A stretch of DNA of 64,000 nucleotides from Methylocystis sp. H62 (lineage in GTDB: Bacteria > Pseudomonadota > Alphaproteobacteria > Rhizobiales > Beijerinckiaceae): contig NZ_JADNQZ010000059.1 in assembly GCF_015709515.1 (NCBI RefSeq), forward strand, positions 310,001-374,000, written 5' to 3'. The position numbers and the translations under genes were made by a program. The notes below the pieces were generated by a model. That model worked only from the letters and a program-made list of their open reading frames with translations. It ran no database searches and was not told the origin of the DNA. Numbering within the stretch: position 1 is the first letter of the stretch; each line of letters begins with the position of its first letter. Below, in pieces: positions 56,779 to 64,000 of this stretch.

Positions 56779-59550
56779 ATGAAGCTGACGAACCTTGTTG
56801 TCACGGCAGCTGACAGGATAAACGAGTTCAAGCAGCGCAACCGTGATTATGATGAGCAGTCCGTAACCCCGGGGGCGATCCAGGACTACGAGCCACACGG
56901 CTGGTCAGTAGCTCGCGAACTGAAGACTAAATTCAAGCTTCGCAAGCCGAGAACTGATGACCACAATTTGGAGAATCGCTTTTGGTGTTGCATGTACCGG
57001 CTTGGCTATCCTGAACTCGATGCCGGGCGTCACTTCAAAATTCCGACTGCCGAGAATGTAGAGAAACAAATCGACGTCTTTGCCAAGGACGCAGAGACGG
57101 TGGTGATTGCTGAATGCAAGACTGCGGAAACCTATAAGAAAAAATCGTTGCAAAAGGACCTTGGTGAATTTGATTCAAATAAGCGCTTGATAGCGAGTGC
57201 GCTGCGCAACCACTATGGGCGCAACTTTAAGCCGAAGATCATCTGGCTGTTCGTGCTGTCAAACGTCGTCGTAACGCAGCAGGATTTAGCGCGTGCGCGC
57301 GAGTTGAAAATTCATCTCCTTAGCGACAGGGAACTCACTTACTTCGAGGAGATCGCGAAGGCGCTTGGCCCTGCTGCGCGGCAGCAATTCAAAGCAGAAT
57401 ACTTAGCGGGGCAGGACATCCCGGCACTCGATAATGTTTCCGTGCCGGCCGTAAAAACTAAGCTCAACAACAAACCGGCTTATGTATTCTCATGTAAGGC
57501 ATCTGACATGAGCCGCATCGGTTTTGTCAATCACCGCGACCTTCGAGATCCCAATTCGGCTCCCACGTATCAACGTCTTGTGAATCCAAACCGCCTCAAG
57601 AAGGTTGCCGAATTTCTCAGGGGCGGCGGCTATTTCCCAAACTCAATCCTAGTCAACTTCCAATTTCGCCCTCGGTTCGATCTCGCTCTTGCTAGCAACG
57701 ACAAGGACATTCAATTCGGTCACCTGTATCTTCCTAAAAAATACAAGAGCGTAAAAATCATTGACGGCCAACATCGGCTTTATGGGTGCGCGCTGCTCGA
57801 TGAGGAGGATAGGGACCCAAATCTCTTCTTCGTAGCGTTCGATGGGATCTCCGGCACCGAAGAAGCGAACCTGTTCGCGACCATCAATAAAGAGCAGCAG
57901 AAGGTTCAGAAACGCCTCCTGGACGAATTGGACGGCGAGTTGAAGTGGGATTCCGAGGTAGTGAGCGAACGCGTGCAAGCAATCTGCTCGCGAGCGATAG
58001 ACCTGCTTAACGCCGCCTACGGCAATCCGTTCGAAGACAAAGTTGTTTCGCCTGGCATCAACGCATCGGAGGATCGGCCTCTAACGCTGCCAGAAATTCG
58101 CAAGACAATAATTTCAGCGAATTTGGTGTGGCGCATAACTAACAGGGAGTCTTGGGCACCGGGGCCCTTTTGTTGTCTGAAAAAAGGGCAAATCGACAAT
58201 AAGGCAACGCTAGATCGCCTCATGGATGGCCTCACTTGGTACTTCAGCGAAATTCGTTCATTTGAACGTGACAGATGGGAACAGGGTAAGGCGGGCCGAA
58301 TTTGCAACAACTTTGGCGTCCCAGGCTACATCAGATTGTTGTCGGAAATAATCCGCCACGTCGAGAAGACTGACGGGATTAGCGCGACTGACTTGGCGCT
58401 CAAGGACCTTGAGAAGGCGATCAGTCCGTTTCTCGAGCCGGTAGAATTTTTCGCCGTACTCGCTTTTGAGCGTTTCTACGACGTGCTTATGCACTACGTC
58501 CTGAATCCACTTGGCTGTTCTGTCTGCGTGCGCCTGCTGTTCCTTGTTCAGTTCAGACAGCCACTGCTCAAACCCGGTCGGCTTGAACTCCGGCAACGAA
58601 GCGTTCGTAATTTTCGAGAGCGCGAAATAATACTGCTTGACGCCGCCACTACCGAGTTTGACGTTGAACTGCGCCTCGAACTCCTCGTCCGTTGCGTCTT
58701 GAACGAATTTTCACTGTTTGAAACGCCATACGAGAGATACGTTGAACCGTTCCTCGGCGGCGCGGCCGCCTTCTTCGCGTTGCAACCCAAAGGGGCTCTG
58801 CTGTCAGACCTCAATACGGAATTGATCGCGACCTATCGCGCGATCCGCGCCGAGCCAAAGGAGGTTTACGCCAAGCTGCGAGTCCATCAGTGCAAGCATC
58901 TGGAATCCGGCGACTATTATTACAGGGTAAGGTCTAGCAACCCTTTCACGGAGTCGTCGCGTGCTGCGAAATTCGTCTACCTGAACAGAACCTGCTTCAA
59001 TGGCCTGTACCGAGTGAATCTGCGCGGCGAGTTCAACGTGCCGAAAGGAAGCAAGGACTCTGTGATCTTCGGCACAGATGATTTCGATGGCGTATCGCGC
59101 CTGTTCAAACGGGCCACGCTGGTCGATACGGATTTTGAAGATGTTCTGGACCAATGCGACGCTGGTGACTTTGCGTTTGTCGATCCGCCCTACACGGCGA
59201 AACACAACGCGAACGGCTTCCTTAAGTACAACGAGAAGATATTTTCTTGGGAAGACCAGCGTAGGCTGGCAGCCTGCATTCGTCGGTTTAGGAAGCGCGG
59301 CGGCAAGGCCCTCGTTACGAATGCGGCGCACAAGTCGGTGATCGAATTATATCGGGATTTCGGCGAGATTGGCCTTGTTTCGCGAGCGAGCGTGCTTGCA
59401 TCCGAAACGAAACGACGCGGGAGCGTCGAAGAATTGATCGTTACAGTGGGATACCGTGCAGAAGCTGACGGCTTGGTCAGAGAAGCGCCACCACCACATC
59501 GAGAGTCCGCTTTTGGCGCGAAGCAGCCGTCCGCGAGTGGCCGATCCTGA
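56779..59550 (+). CDS. Nuclease-DGQHR protein joined by rearrangement to a Dam-type methylase end
   Basis: A 923-codon open frame made of parts. Residues about 65-200 look like a PD-(D/E)xK nuclease: Asp in QIDVFA (99) and ECK (112-114). Residues about 225-556 are a DGQHR domain (IIDGQHRLYG, Asp 329), as in DndB-related proteins. Residues 557-644 are meaningless on this strand but protein-like when read from the minus strand. Residues 645 on are a D12-class adenine methylase lacking its first 25 or so residues. ATG 56779 follows GGGGAAA. Lower GC than the core genome. As it stands the product is probably a broken chimera; the nuclease-DGQHR part may still fold. Confidence 0.75.
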   Translation: MKLTNLVVTAADRINEFKQRNRDYDEQSVTPGAIQDYEPHGWSVARELKTKFKLRKPRTDDHNLENRFWCCMYRLGYPELDAGRHFKIPTAENVEKQIDVFAKDAETVVIAECKTAETYKKKSLQKDLGEFDSNKRLIASALRNHYGRNFKPKIIWLFVLSNVVVTQQDLARARELKIHLLSDRELTYFEEIAKALGPAARQQFKAEYLAGQDIPALDNVSVPAVKTKLNNKPAYVFSCKASDMSRIGFVNHRDLRDPNSAPTYQRLVNPNRLKKVAEFLRGGGYFPNSILVNFQFRPRFDLALASNDKDIQFGHLYLPKKYKSVKIIDGQHRLYGCALLDEEDRDPNLFFVAFDGISGTEEANLFATINKEQQKVQKRLLDELDGELKWDSEVVSERVQAICSRAIDLLNAAYGNPFEDKVVSPGINASEDRPLTLPEIRKTIISANLVWRITNRESWAPGPFCCLKKGQIDNKATLDRLMDGLTWYFSEIRSFERDRWEQGKAGRICNNFGVPGYIRLLSEIIRHVEKTDGISATDLALKDLEKAISPFLEPVEFFAVLAFERFYDVLMHYVLNPLGCSVCVRLLFLVQFRQPLLKPGRLELRQRSVRNFREREIILLDAATTEFDVELRLELLVRCVLNEFSLFETPYERYVEPFLGGAAAFFALQPKGALLSDLNTELIATYRAIRAEPKEVYAKLRVHQCKHLESGDYYYRVRSSNPFTESSRAAKFVYLNRTCFNGLYRVNLRGEFNVPKGSKDSVIFGTDDFDGVSRLFKRATLVDTDFEDVLDQCDAGDFAFVDPPYTAKHNANGFLKYNEKIFSWEDQRRLAACIRRFRKRGGKALVTNAAHKSVIELYRDFGEIGLVSRASVLASETKRRGSVEELIVTVGYRAEADGLVREAPPPHRESAFGAKQPSASGRS
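58447..58710 (-). other. Inverted 264-bp segment: displaced C-terminal piece of the DGQHR gene
   Basis: Read on the minus strand from 58710, this encodes 88 residues: KFVQDATDEEFEAQFNVKLG, then SGGVKQYYFALSKI, PEFKPTGFEQWLSELN and VVETLKSEYGEK. In sense, the upstream plus-strand part ends LEKAISPFLEPVE. Turning the segment round gives FLEPVE-KFVQDATDEEFEAQF in frame, a natural continuation. TGA lies directly upstream of the segment on the minus strand, and beyond 58447 the minus frame is antisense to DGQHR. Runs of T (58447-58451 and 58708-58711) mark both joints. Confidence 0.75.
58711..59550 (+). pseudogene. Dam/D12-class N6-adenine methylase lacking its N-terminus
   Basis: From LFETPYERYVEPFLGGAAAFF onward the sequence follows D12-class methylases: motif I region EPFLGGAA, SDLNTELIATYRAI, the catalytic DPPY in FAFVDPPYTAKHN (residue 802 of the joined frame), and a C-terminal SETKRRGSVEELIV. 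The N-terminal KWAGGK-type motif needed for S-adenosylmethionine binding is missing, replaced by the inverted segment. The last 25 residues after VTVGYRAEAD are non-family sequence. Probably inactive. Confidence 0.8.
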
Positions 59551-59664
59551 CCCTGGCTGTGTGAAAACGGGATGGCCAAATTAAATTCAGCCGAAAATGG
59601 CGGCTCTCAGCCGCATCTTTTGAGATTTCCCATCTTCTGATCGACGTGAGGCGCACACCAAGTC

Positions 59665-59812
59665 GTTCAGGCTCGATTAGCGCCGTATCGTCATCGCCGA
59701 CACCAGCGCGATTCACGCGCAGCAAAACGATCCAATCCTGCAAAGCGTCCTCAGGCGGTGGGCGCAGCAATGCGCCGGGATCGCTGCCCGTCATCCAGGG
59801 CCTGCGCCGCGC
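59665..59812 (-). pseudogene. Remnant of a YedK/HMCES-type SOS response-associated peptidase
   Basis: Minus-strand frame with the C-terminal pattern of this family: GSDPGALLRPPPEDALQDW, LRVNRAGVGDDDTALIEP. Only about 50 codons remain; the catalytic N-terminal Cys part is absent. The intact enzyme crosslinks to abasic sites in single-stranded DNA. The rest of the 470-base gap between the methylase fragment and the TIR gene shows no other feature. Confidence 0.6.
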
Positions 59813-60020
59813 CAATGTAAGATGATCGGCAATGCGATTATGGAAGCGGGATCGATGGGTGGTCGTGCCATTGCTCCTGCCTCCTAATGATGGTCCACGA
59901 TTTCCACGTTCGACGGCCCGTGCGACCGACCGCAAACTTGGCAAAGATGTGCAATTCAGGTTTCATGAACTCGCGCGAAGCGCAATCGACATGCCATTAC
60001 AGTTTTGAGGGATACGAACC

Positions 60021-61091
60021 ATGATGAAGGCTAAAATTTTTGTCAGCTACGCGAGCATTGACAAAGAGTTTGCAGAAGCTCTCAAGAATTTCATAGAGAG
60101 CACCTTCGCTGGAGGCGTTACTGTTTTCGTGTCATCCGAGTCTTTGCTCCCAGGAGATCATTGGTCTGCAAAGATAGTGGAGCACTTGCAAGGCGCAAAG
60201 ATACTGGTTTCAATCCTGACCCCACAATCGCTTAGCCGTCCATGGGTGATCTTCGAGTCAGGCGTTGCACTTGGAAAAGGGATTCGGGTCATTCCTGTCT
60301 GCACAAAGGGGCTTGCGAAGGACCATGTCGGCCCCCCCCTAAACGTTATGCAATTATTAAACATCGCCGACGAAGAGGGGCTAAAACGCCTTATCAAGAA
60401 TATTTCCTCTGAAATAGAATTCGACAAACCGAACATAGACGAGCGGCAAAGCGCAGAAATAATTAAGCTGGCGGCGGTCAGCGATATGCCGGCCCCACTT
60501 AGTCCCGCCGCAAAAGAACAGGAACATGTCCATCTCCACAAGATGCGCTTAGAATGGGACGAATTAGCTGATGAGCGGAAGATTTTCTGGGAGGCGTTAA
60601 ACAAATACTATGGAGCTAAGTACAGAGCGGCCAAAGGTTATACTAACACGATTGAGCAGTTAGTGGATCTCTCGGAGCCCCCTTACGGCCTTCCGCTGAA
60701 GGACAAAAACGAGCACTTGCTAAATTACCAAGTCAATTATGCAAGATATTTGACCGGCGATAGCGTTAAGTTACGGAATATTTGTAATCTCATTTATCCC
60801 CCAAAGGACAGTTCTAAGCTTCTCGCCGATTGTAGTGCGATTCCTCGTGACATGTTCGACGCCTTTCATAGCGCACGTAAAAAGCTGGCAACGTTTTGGA
60901 ACCGTTGGGCAGAAGATGCCTACGATAATCGGATCATTGGCCTTGATACGATTGCGAGAGCATTCGACAACTCACATCGAATAATGAAAATACTTAGTTA
61001 CCTTGAGACATCGTTAGTGCTTTGGACCGAGGACAAAGGGCAAGGTAAGCGTTATCTATTTCGACTTACAAAAGATTTCCCGCGCCTTTAA
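60021..61091 (+). CDS. TIR-domain protein, candidate anti-phage effector
   Basis: A 356-residue soluble protein. The TIR domain is N-terminal (about residues 1-140): IFVSYASIDKEFAEAL, VFVSSESLLPGDHW, ILVSILTPQSLSRPW and the likely catalytic Glu in VIFESGVALG, as in NAD-cleaving bacterial TIR proteins. The C-terminal 200 residues are helical and charged, with no domain I recognise; they may sense the trigger. GAGGGA lies eight bases before the ATG. Low GC compared with the core, next to a tRNA gene and near the nuclease-DGQHR gene: a defence-island setting. Confidence 0.88.
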   Translation: MMKAKIFVSYASIDKEFAEALKNFIESTFAGGVTVFVSSESLLPGDHWSAKIVEHLQGAKILVSILTPQSLSRPWVIFESGVALGKGIRVIPVCTKGLAKDHVGPPLNVMQLLNIADEEGLKRLIKNISSEIEFDKPNIDERQSAEIIKLAAVSDMPAPLSPAAKEQEHVHLHKMRLEWDELADERKIFWEALNKYYGAKYRAAKGYTNTIEQLVDLSEPPYGLPLKDKNEHLLNYQVNYARYLTGDSVKLRNICNLIYPPKDSSKLLADCSAIPRDMFDAFHSARKKLATFWNRWAEDAYDNRIIGLDTIARAFDNSHRIMKILSYLETSLVLWTEDKGQGKRYLFRLTKDFPRL

Positions 61092-61345
61092 GCGGGTTTT
61101 GACTGGCGGCGGGGATCGTCGCTGTGGTGGGCGGGCAGGTTACAGACGAATGGGCGCGATCGCGCCAGTGCGATGAATGGCGAAGGCGATCCTACCGTGA
61201 TGCGCGCGCCCCAGCCCAATGCACCAGTCCCATGCGCCAGCGACGCCCTCAGCGCGCGAAGATCGGCGACGGTCGGCGGGACGGGGTGCATCGATAGGTC
61301 AGTCCGTGCGACTGCACATTTCTGCGCCACGTTCCATACAGGCTT

Positions 61346-61367
61346 ATTGGACAAATATTGGACAAAT
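61346..61367. repeat. 11-bp tandem repeat near tRNA-Glu
   Basis: ATTGGACAAAT occurs twice back to back (61346-61356, 61357-61367), 50 bases from the 3' end of tRNA-Glu. Short direct repeats beside a tRNA 3' end can be integrase arm sites. The rest of the 325-base gap from 61092 holds no recognised gene. Confidence 0.6.
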
Positions 61368-61416
61368 GCCGAATCTGCCCGCAGCGATATTATTCGCAAC
61401 TTATTGAATTTAAAGG

Positions 61417-61492
61417 TGGCGCGCCCAAGGGGATTCGAACCCCTGTTTTCGCCGTGAAAGGGCGACGTCCTAGGCCTCTAGACGATGGGCGC
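61417..61492 (-). tRNA. tRNA-Glu (TTC)
   Basis: Minus-strand acceptor GCGCCCA pairs with TGGGCGC, discriminator G, and CCA is encoded. The anticodon loop CTTTCAC gives TTC. D arm CGTCTAGAGGCCTAGGACG and T loop TTCGAAT are standard for tRNA-Glu. The 3' end faces the accessory region, so it is a possible integration site. Confidence 0.96.
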
Positions 61493-61634
61493 GGCTGCGC
61501 GGCCGCATTGCGGCGGCGCGAGGGCGTGTATAGAGGCGCGGGCGGCGCAAGACAAGGCCGTCCGGCGGCGCCAGATCGCCGCGCATGGCCTCGCGTTTGC
61601 ACCCCTTCGGGCGAGGCCCTAAAGCATCGCAGCA

Positions 61635-63509
61635 ATGCTCACGATCAACGATCTCGTCTACCGGCTCGGCGGCCGGCCGCTGTTCGACCACGCCGGGGTT
61701 TTCCTGCCGGGACGCTCCCGCGCGGGCTTTGTCGGCCGTAACGGCGCCGGCAAGACCACGCTGTTCCGGCTGATCAGCGGCGAAATCGCCCCGGAAAGCG
61801 GCGCGATCTCGATTCCCGCCCGTACACGGCTCGGGCGCGTCGAGCAGGAGGCGCCGGGCGGTCCGACGGCGCTGATCGACTTCGTGCTGGCGGCCGACCT
61901 TGAGCGCGCCGACCTGCTGGCGCGGGCCGAGGCCGCGCATGATGCGCATGACATCGCCGACATTCAGACGCGGCTCGCCGACATCGACGCCCATTCGGCG
62001 CCCGCCCGCGCCGCCGCCATCCTGCACGGGCTGGGCTTCGACGCCGCGGCGCAGCGCCGGCCGCTGTCGGAATTCTCAGGCGGCTGGCGCATGCGCGTCG
62101 CGCTGGCGGCGGTGCTGTTCGCGCAGCCCGACCTGCTGCTCCTCGACGAGCCGACCAACTATCTGGATCTCGAAGGGACGCTGTGGCTCGTCGATTATCT
62201 GTCGCGCTATCCGGCGAGCGTCGTCGTCATCAGCCATGACCGCGATCTGCTCGACGACGTCGCCACGCATATTCTGCATCTCGAGCGGGGAAAGCTGACG
62301 CTCTACAAGGGCGATTATTCCTCCTTCGAAAAGCAGCGGCGCGAGGCGCAGCTCCTCGCCATCAAGGGCGCCAAGAAGCAGGAAGAGCAGCGCAAGCATC
62401 TGCAGGCCTTCGTCGACCGCTTCCGCTCCAAGGCGACGAAAGCGCGCCAGGCGCAGTCGCGCTTGAAGCTTCTCGCCAAAATGGAGCCGATCGCGGCGAT
62501 CGTCGACGATTCCGTCCTGCCGATTCGTCTGCCGTCGCCCGAGAAGCCGCTATCGCCGCCGATCATCGCGCTGGAGAAAGCGGCGGTCGGTTACGGTGAT
62601 CGGGTCGTGCTGTCGCGGCTCACGCTGTCGATCTCCAACGACGATCGCATCGGCCTGCTCGGCGCCAATGGCAATGGCAAGTCGACCTTCGCCAAATTGC
62701 TCGGCGGGCGGCTTTCGGCCTGCGCCGGCGAGATGGTGCGCGCGCCGAAGCTGGAGGCGGGATTTTTCGCGCAGCATCAGGTCGATGATCTGAATGAGGG
62801 CGAGACGCCTTACGCCGTCTTCGCGCGGCTGATGCCGGGCGCCCCCGAGGCGCGCATTCGCGGTCGCGCGGCGCAGACCGGATTTTCCGGCGCGCGCGCC
62901 GAAACCCTCATCGCCAAGCTTTCGGGCGGCGAAAAGGCGCGGCTGCTGCTCGGCGTCGCCACCTTCAACGCGCCGCATCTCCTCATCCTCGACGAGCCGA
63001 CGAACCATCTCGACATCGACAGCCGCGCCGCGCTGATCGAGGCGATCAACGATTACGAGGGCGCCGTCGTTCTGGTCTCGCATGACCGCTATCTGCTCGA
63101 GGCCTGCGCCGATCGCCTGTGGCTGGTCGACGACGGAACCGTGCGCGCCTTTGACGGCGATATGGACGACTATGCGCGGCAGGTGCTCTCAAAATCGCGC
63201 GATGAAGAGCCGAGGCGCGCGCTTGCGACGCCGGCGCAAGAGGCGGCAGAGCAGGGGGCGGCAAAGCAGCAGGCGCCAAGGCGCCGTGACGCCGGGCAGA
63301 CGCGGCGCAAGCTCGCCGCCGCCGAGGAACGCGTCGAGAAGTTCACGCAGCTGATCGCCCGCGTCGACGAGGCGCTCGCCGCGCCCGACGCCTTCGCGCG
63401 CAATCCGCAGGAGGCGGCGCGGCTCGCGTCGCAGCGCGAGGAATTGGCGCAGGCGCTCGCCGCAGCCGAGGAACAATGGCTGGAGCTCGCTGCGGAGGCG
63501 GAAGTTTAA
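61635..63509 (+). CDS. ABC-F family ATPase, YheS-type
   Basis: A 624-residue soluble ATPase with two ABC modules: Walker A GRNGAGKTT (near residue 35) and GANGNGKST (near residue 347); signatures EFSGGWRMRVALA and LSGGEKARLLLG. The linker (FVDRFRSKATKARQAQSRLK) is the ABC-F interdomain arm that reaches the ribosomal P site. The C-terminal coiled coil follows a Glu/Ala-rich stretch. The GGWRMR signature and overall length match YheS more than EttA or Uup. Role in translation by family. Confidence 0.92.
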   Translation: MLTINDLVYRLGGRPLFDHAGVFLPGRSRAGFVGRNGAGKTTLFRLISGEIAPESGAISIPARTRLGRVEQEAPGGPTALIDFVLAADLERADLLARAEAAHDAHDIADIQTRLADIDAHSAPARAAAILHGLGFDAAAQRRPLSEFSGGWRMRVALAAVLFAQPDLLLLDEPTNYLDLEGTLWLVDYLSRYPASVVVISHDRDLLDDVATHILHLERGKLTLYKGDYSSFEKQRREAQLLAIKGAKKQEEQRKHLQAFVDRFRSKATKARQAQSRLKLLAKMEPIAAIVDDSVLPIRLPSPEKPLSPPIIALEKAAVGYGDRVVLSRLTLSISNDDRIGLLGANGNGKSTFAKLLGGRLSACAGEMVRAPKLEAGFFAQHQVDDLNEGETPYAVFARLMPGAPEARIRGRAAQTGFSGARAETLIAKLSGGEKARLLLGVATFNAPHLLILDEPTNHLDIDSRAALIEAINDYEGAVVLVSHDRYLLEACADRLWLVDDGTVRAFDGDMDDYARQVLSKSRDEEPRRALATPAQEAAEQGAAKQQAPRRRDAGQTRRKLAAAEERVEKFTQLIARVDEALAAPDAFARNPQEAARLASQREELAQALAAAEEQWLELAAEAEV

Positions 63510-63520
63510 CGGATATGGCG

Positions 63521-63925
63521 TCAGTCTACTCTCCGGTTTTTGGCTTTTTTACCCGTGAGGTCTGACGGCTTCAGCGAGAGAAACTTATCCGGCGTTTTCC
63601 ATGTGTCGGGCAGATGCTTATTCGCCCATTTGCAAACGGCTTGCAGCACGGGCAGCAATTCGGCTCCTTTCTGCGTCACCGCATAGTCGTACCTGATTGG
63701 ATGTTTTTGATAAGCGCTTTTCTCGATGAGGCCGAATTCCTCCAATCGTAAGAGTCGATCGGTCAGCACGTTCGTCGGGATGCGTTCAGGAGATTGGCAA
63801 AAATCTCCAAACCGGGTTTTCCCCATTGCAAGATCGCGCATGATGACGAGCGTCCATCGGTCGCCAAAAATATCGAGAGCGGTGGCTATCGGGCATCCCG
63901 ACCTGAGTTTTTTCAAGGCGCGCAT
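63521..63925 (-). CDS. HxlR-family transcriptional regulator
   Basis: A 134-residue winged-helix regulator. HxlR marks: an early Cys in RSGCPIATALDIFGDRWTLVIMRDL, RIPTNVLTDRLLRLEEFGLIEK and YAVTQKGAELLPVL. The single N-terminal Cys suggests redox or electrophile sensing, as in HypR/QorR-type members. It faces a divergent gene that starts at the right edge of the window, its likely target. Convergent with the ABC-F gene. Confidence 0.92.
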   Translation of the reverse strand: MRALKKLRSGCPIATALDIFGDRWTLVIMRDLAMGKTRFGDFCQSPERIPTNVLTDRLLRLEEFGLIEKSAYQKHPIRYDYAVTQKGAELLPVLQAVCKWANKHLPDTWKTPDKFLSLKPSDLTGKKAKNRRVD

Positions 63926-63937
63926 CGTTGGCTGATG

Positions 63938-63960
63938 GTGACTTGTGATTCACAAGTCAC
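63938..63960. promoter_or_regulatory. Perfect palindrome, likely HxlR operator
   Basis: Arms GTGACTTGTGA and TCACAAGTCAC are perfect 11-base inverted repeats around one T. It lies 13 bases upstream of the regulator start. To the right, an ATG at 63980 and a GAGGAGG at 63994-64000 mark a divergent gene whose body is outside the window. The position suits control of both genes. Confidence 0.75.
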
Positions 63961-64000
63961 TGTTCTAATCTCGTGCGGCATGAACGCACAATCGAGGAGG

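Noticed and set aside
58447-58710. A simple DGQHR-methylase fusion protein as the explanation for the long ORF
   Set aside because: The plus-strand translation here is hydrophobic noise, while the minus strand reads like DGQHR protein sequence, and the methylase lacks its essential N-terminal motif.

Overview
This 64 kb window is high-GC chromosomal DNA from an alphaproteobacterium, most likely a member of the Hyphomicrobiales (Rhizobiales). The evidence is the lipid A gene order rseP-bamA-lpxD-fabZ-lpxA-lpxB, the clpS-clpA and rnr/topA clusters, an SOS box of the alphaproteobacterial GTTC-N7-GTTC type before ssb, and short palindromic repeats of a Rhizobiales style. A Methylocystis/Methylosinus-like genus fits the general protein style, but no marker gene in the window proves it.

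Layout. 1-6.8 kb: end of rseP, then outer-membrane assembly and lipid A synthesis. 6.8-12.9 kb: ssb and uvrA, separated by a dicarboxylate carrier and a VapBC-type toxin-antitoxin pair. 13-16 kb: ClpAP protease and its adaptor ClpS. 16.6-29.3 kb: RNA helicase, HIT protein, pheA, kdsB, rpmG, two exported or membrane proteins of unknown function, RNase R and topoisomerase I. 29.4-35.2 kb: cupin, tRNA-Cys, small unknown proteins, an AsmA-family protein, a single-domain response regulator, a DUF423 protein and an M48 protease. 35.4-41.7 kb: a compact operon for a two-subunit molybdenum hydroxylase with a diheme cytochrome c, an unknown exported protein and an exported polysaccharide-deacetylase-like protein. 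41.8-47.5 kb: a two-component system divergent from a TonB-dependent receptor and a DJ-1/PfpI-family protein.

47.8-61.5 kb is an accessory region with broken and transferred genes. A mandelate-racemase-like gene is cut at its 5' end by the 3' end of a primase/helicase-type gene, followed by an array of TTGTGA repeats. Next come a TPR-DUF805 membrane protein, a serine recombinase with a res-like site, a phage-packaging cassette whose large terminase carries an in-frame TGA, and a defence-like cluster ending at tRNA-Glu. That cluster holds a nuclease-DGQHR protein, a Dam-type methylase fragment, and a TIR-domain protein. Within the long ORF at 56779-59550, bases 58447-58710 read as an authentic protein only on the minus strand. 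They appear to be an inverted 264-bp piece of the DGQHR gene itself, and both orientations keep the frame open. This is the most unusual structure in the window.

61.6-64 kb returns to chromosomal genes: a YheS-type ABC-F ATPase and an HxlR-family regulator with a perfect palindromic operator. Starts were moved from the longest ORF where a ribosome binding site, signal peptide or gene overlap favoured another codon; the reasons are given per entry.
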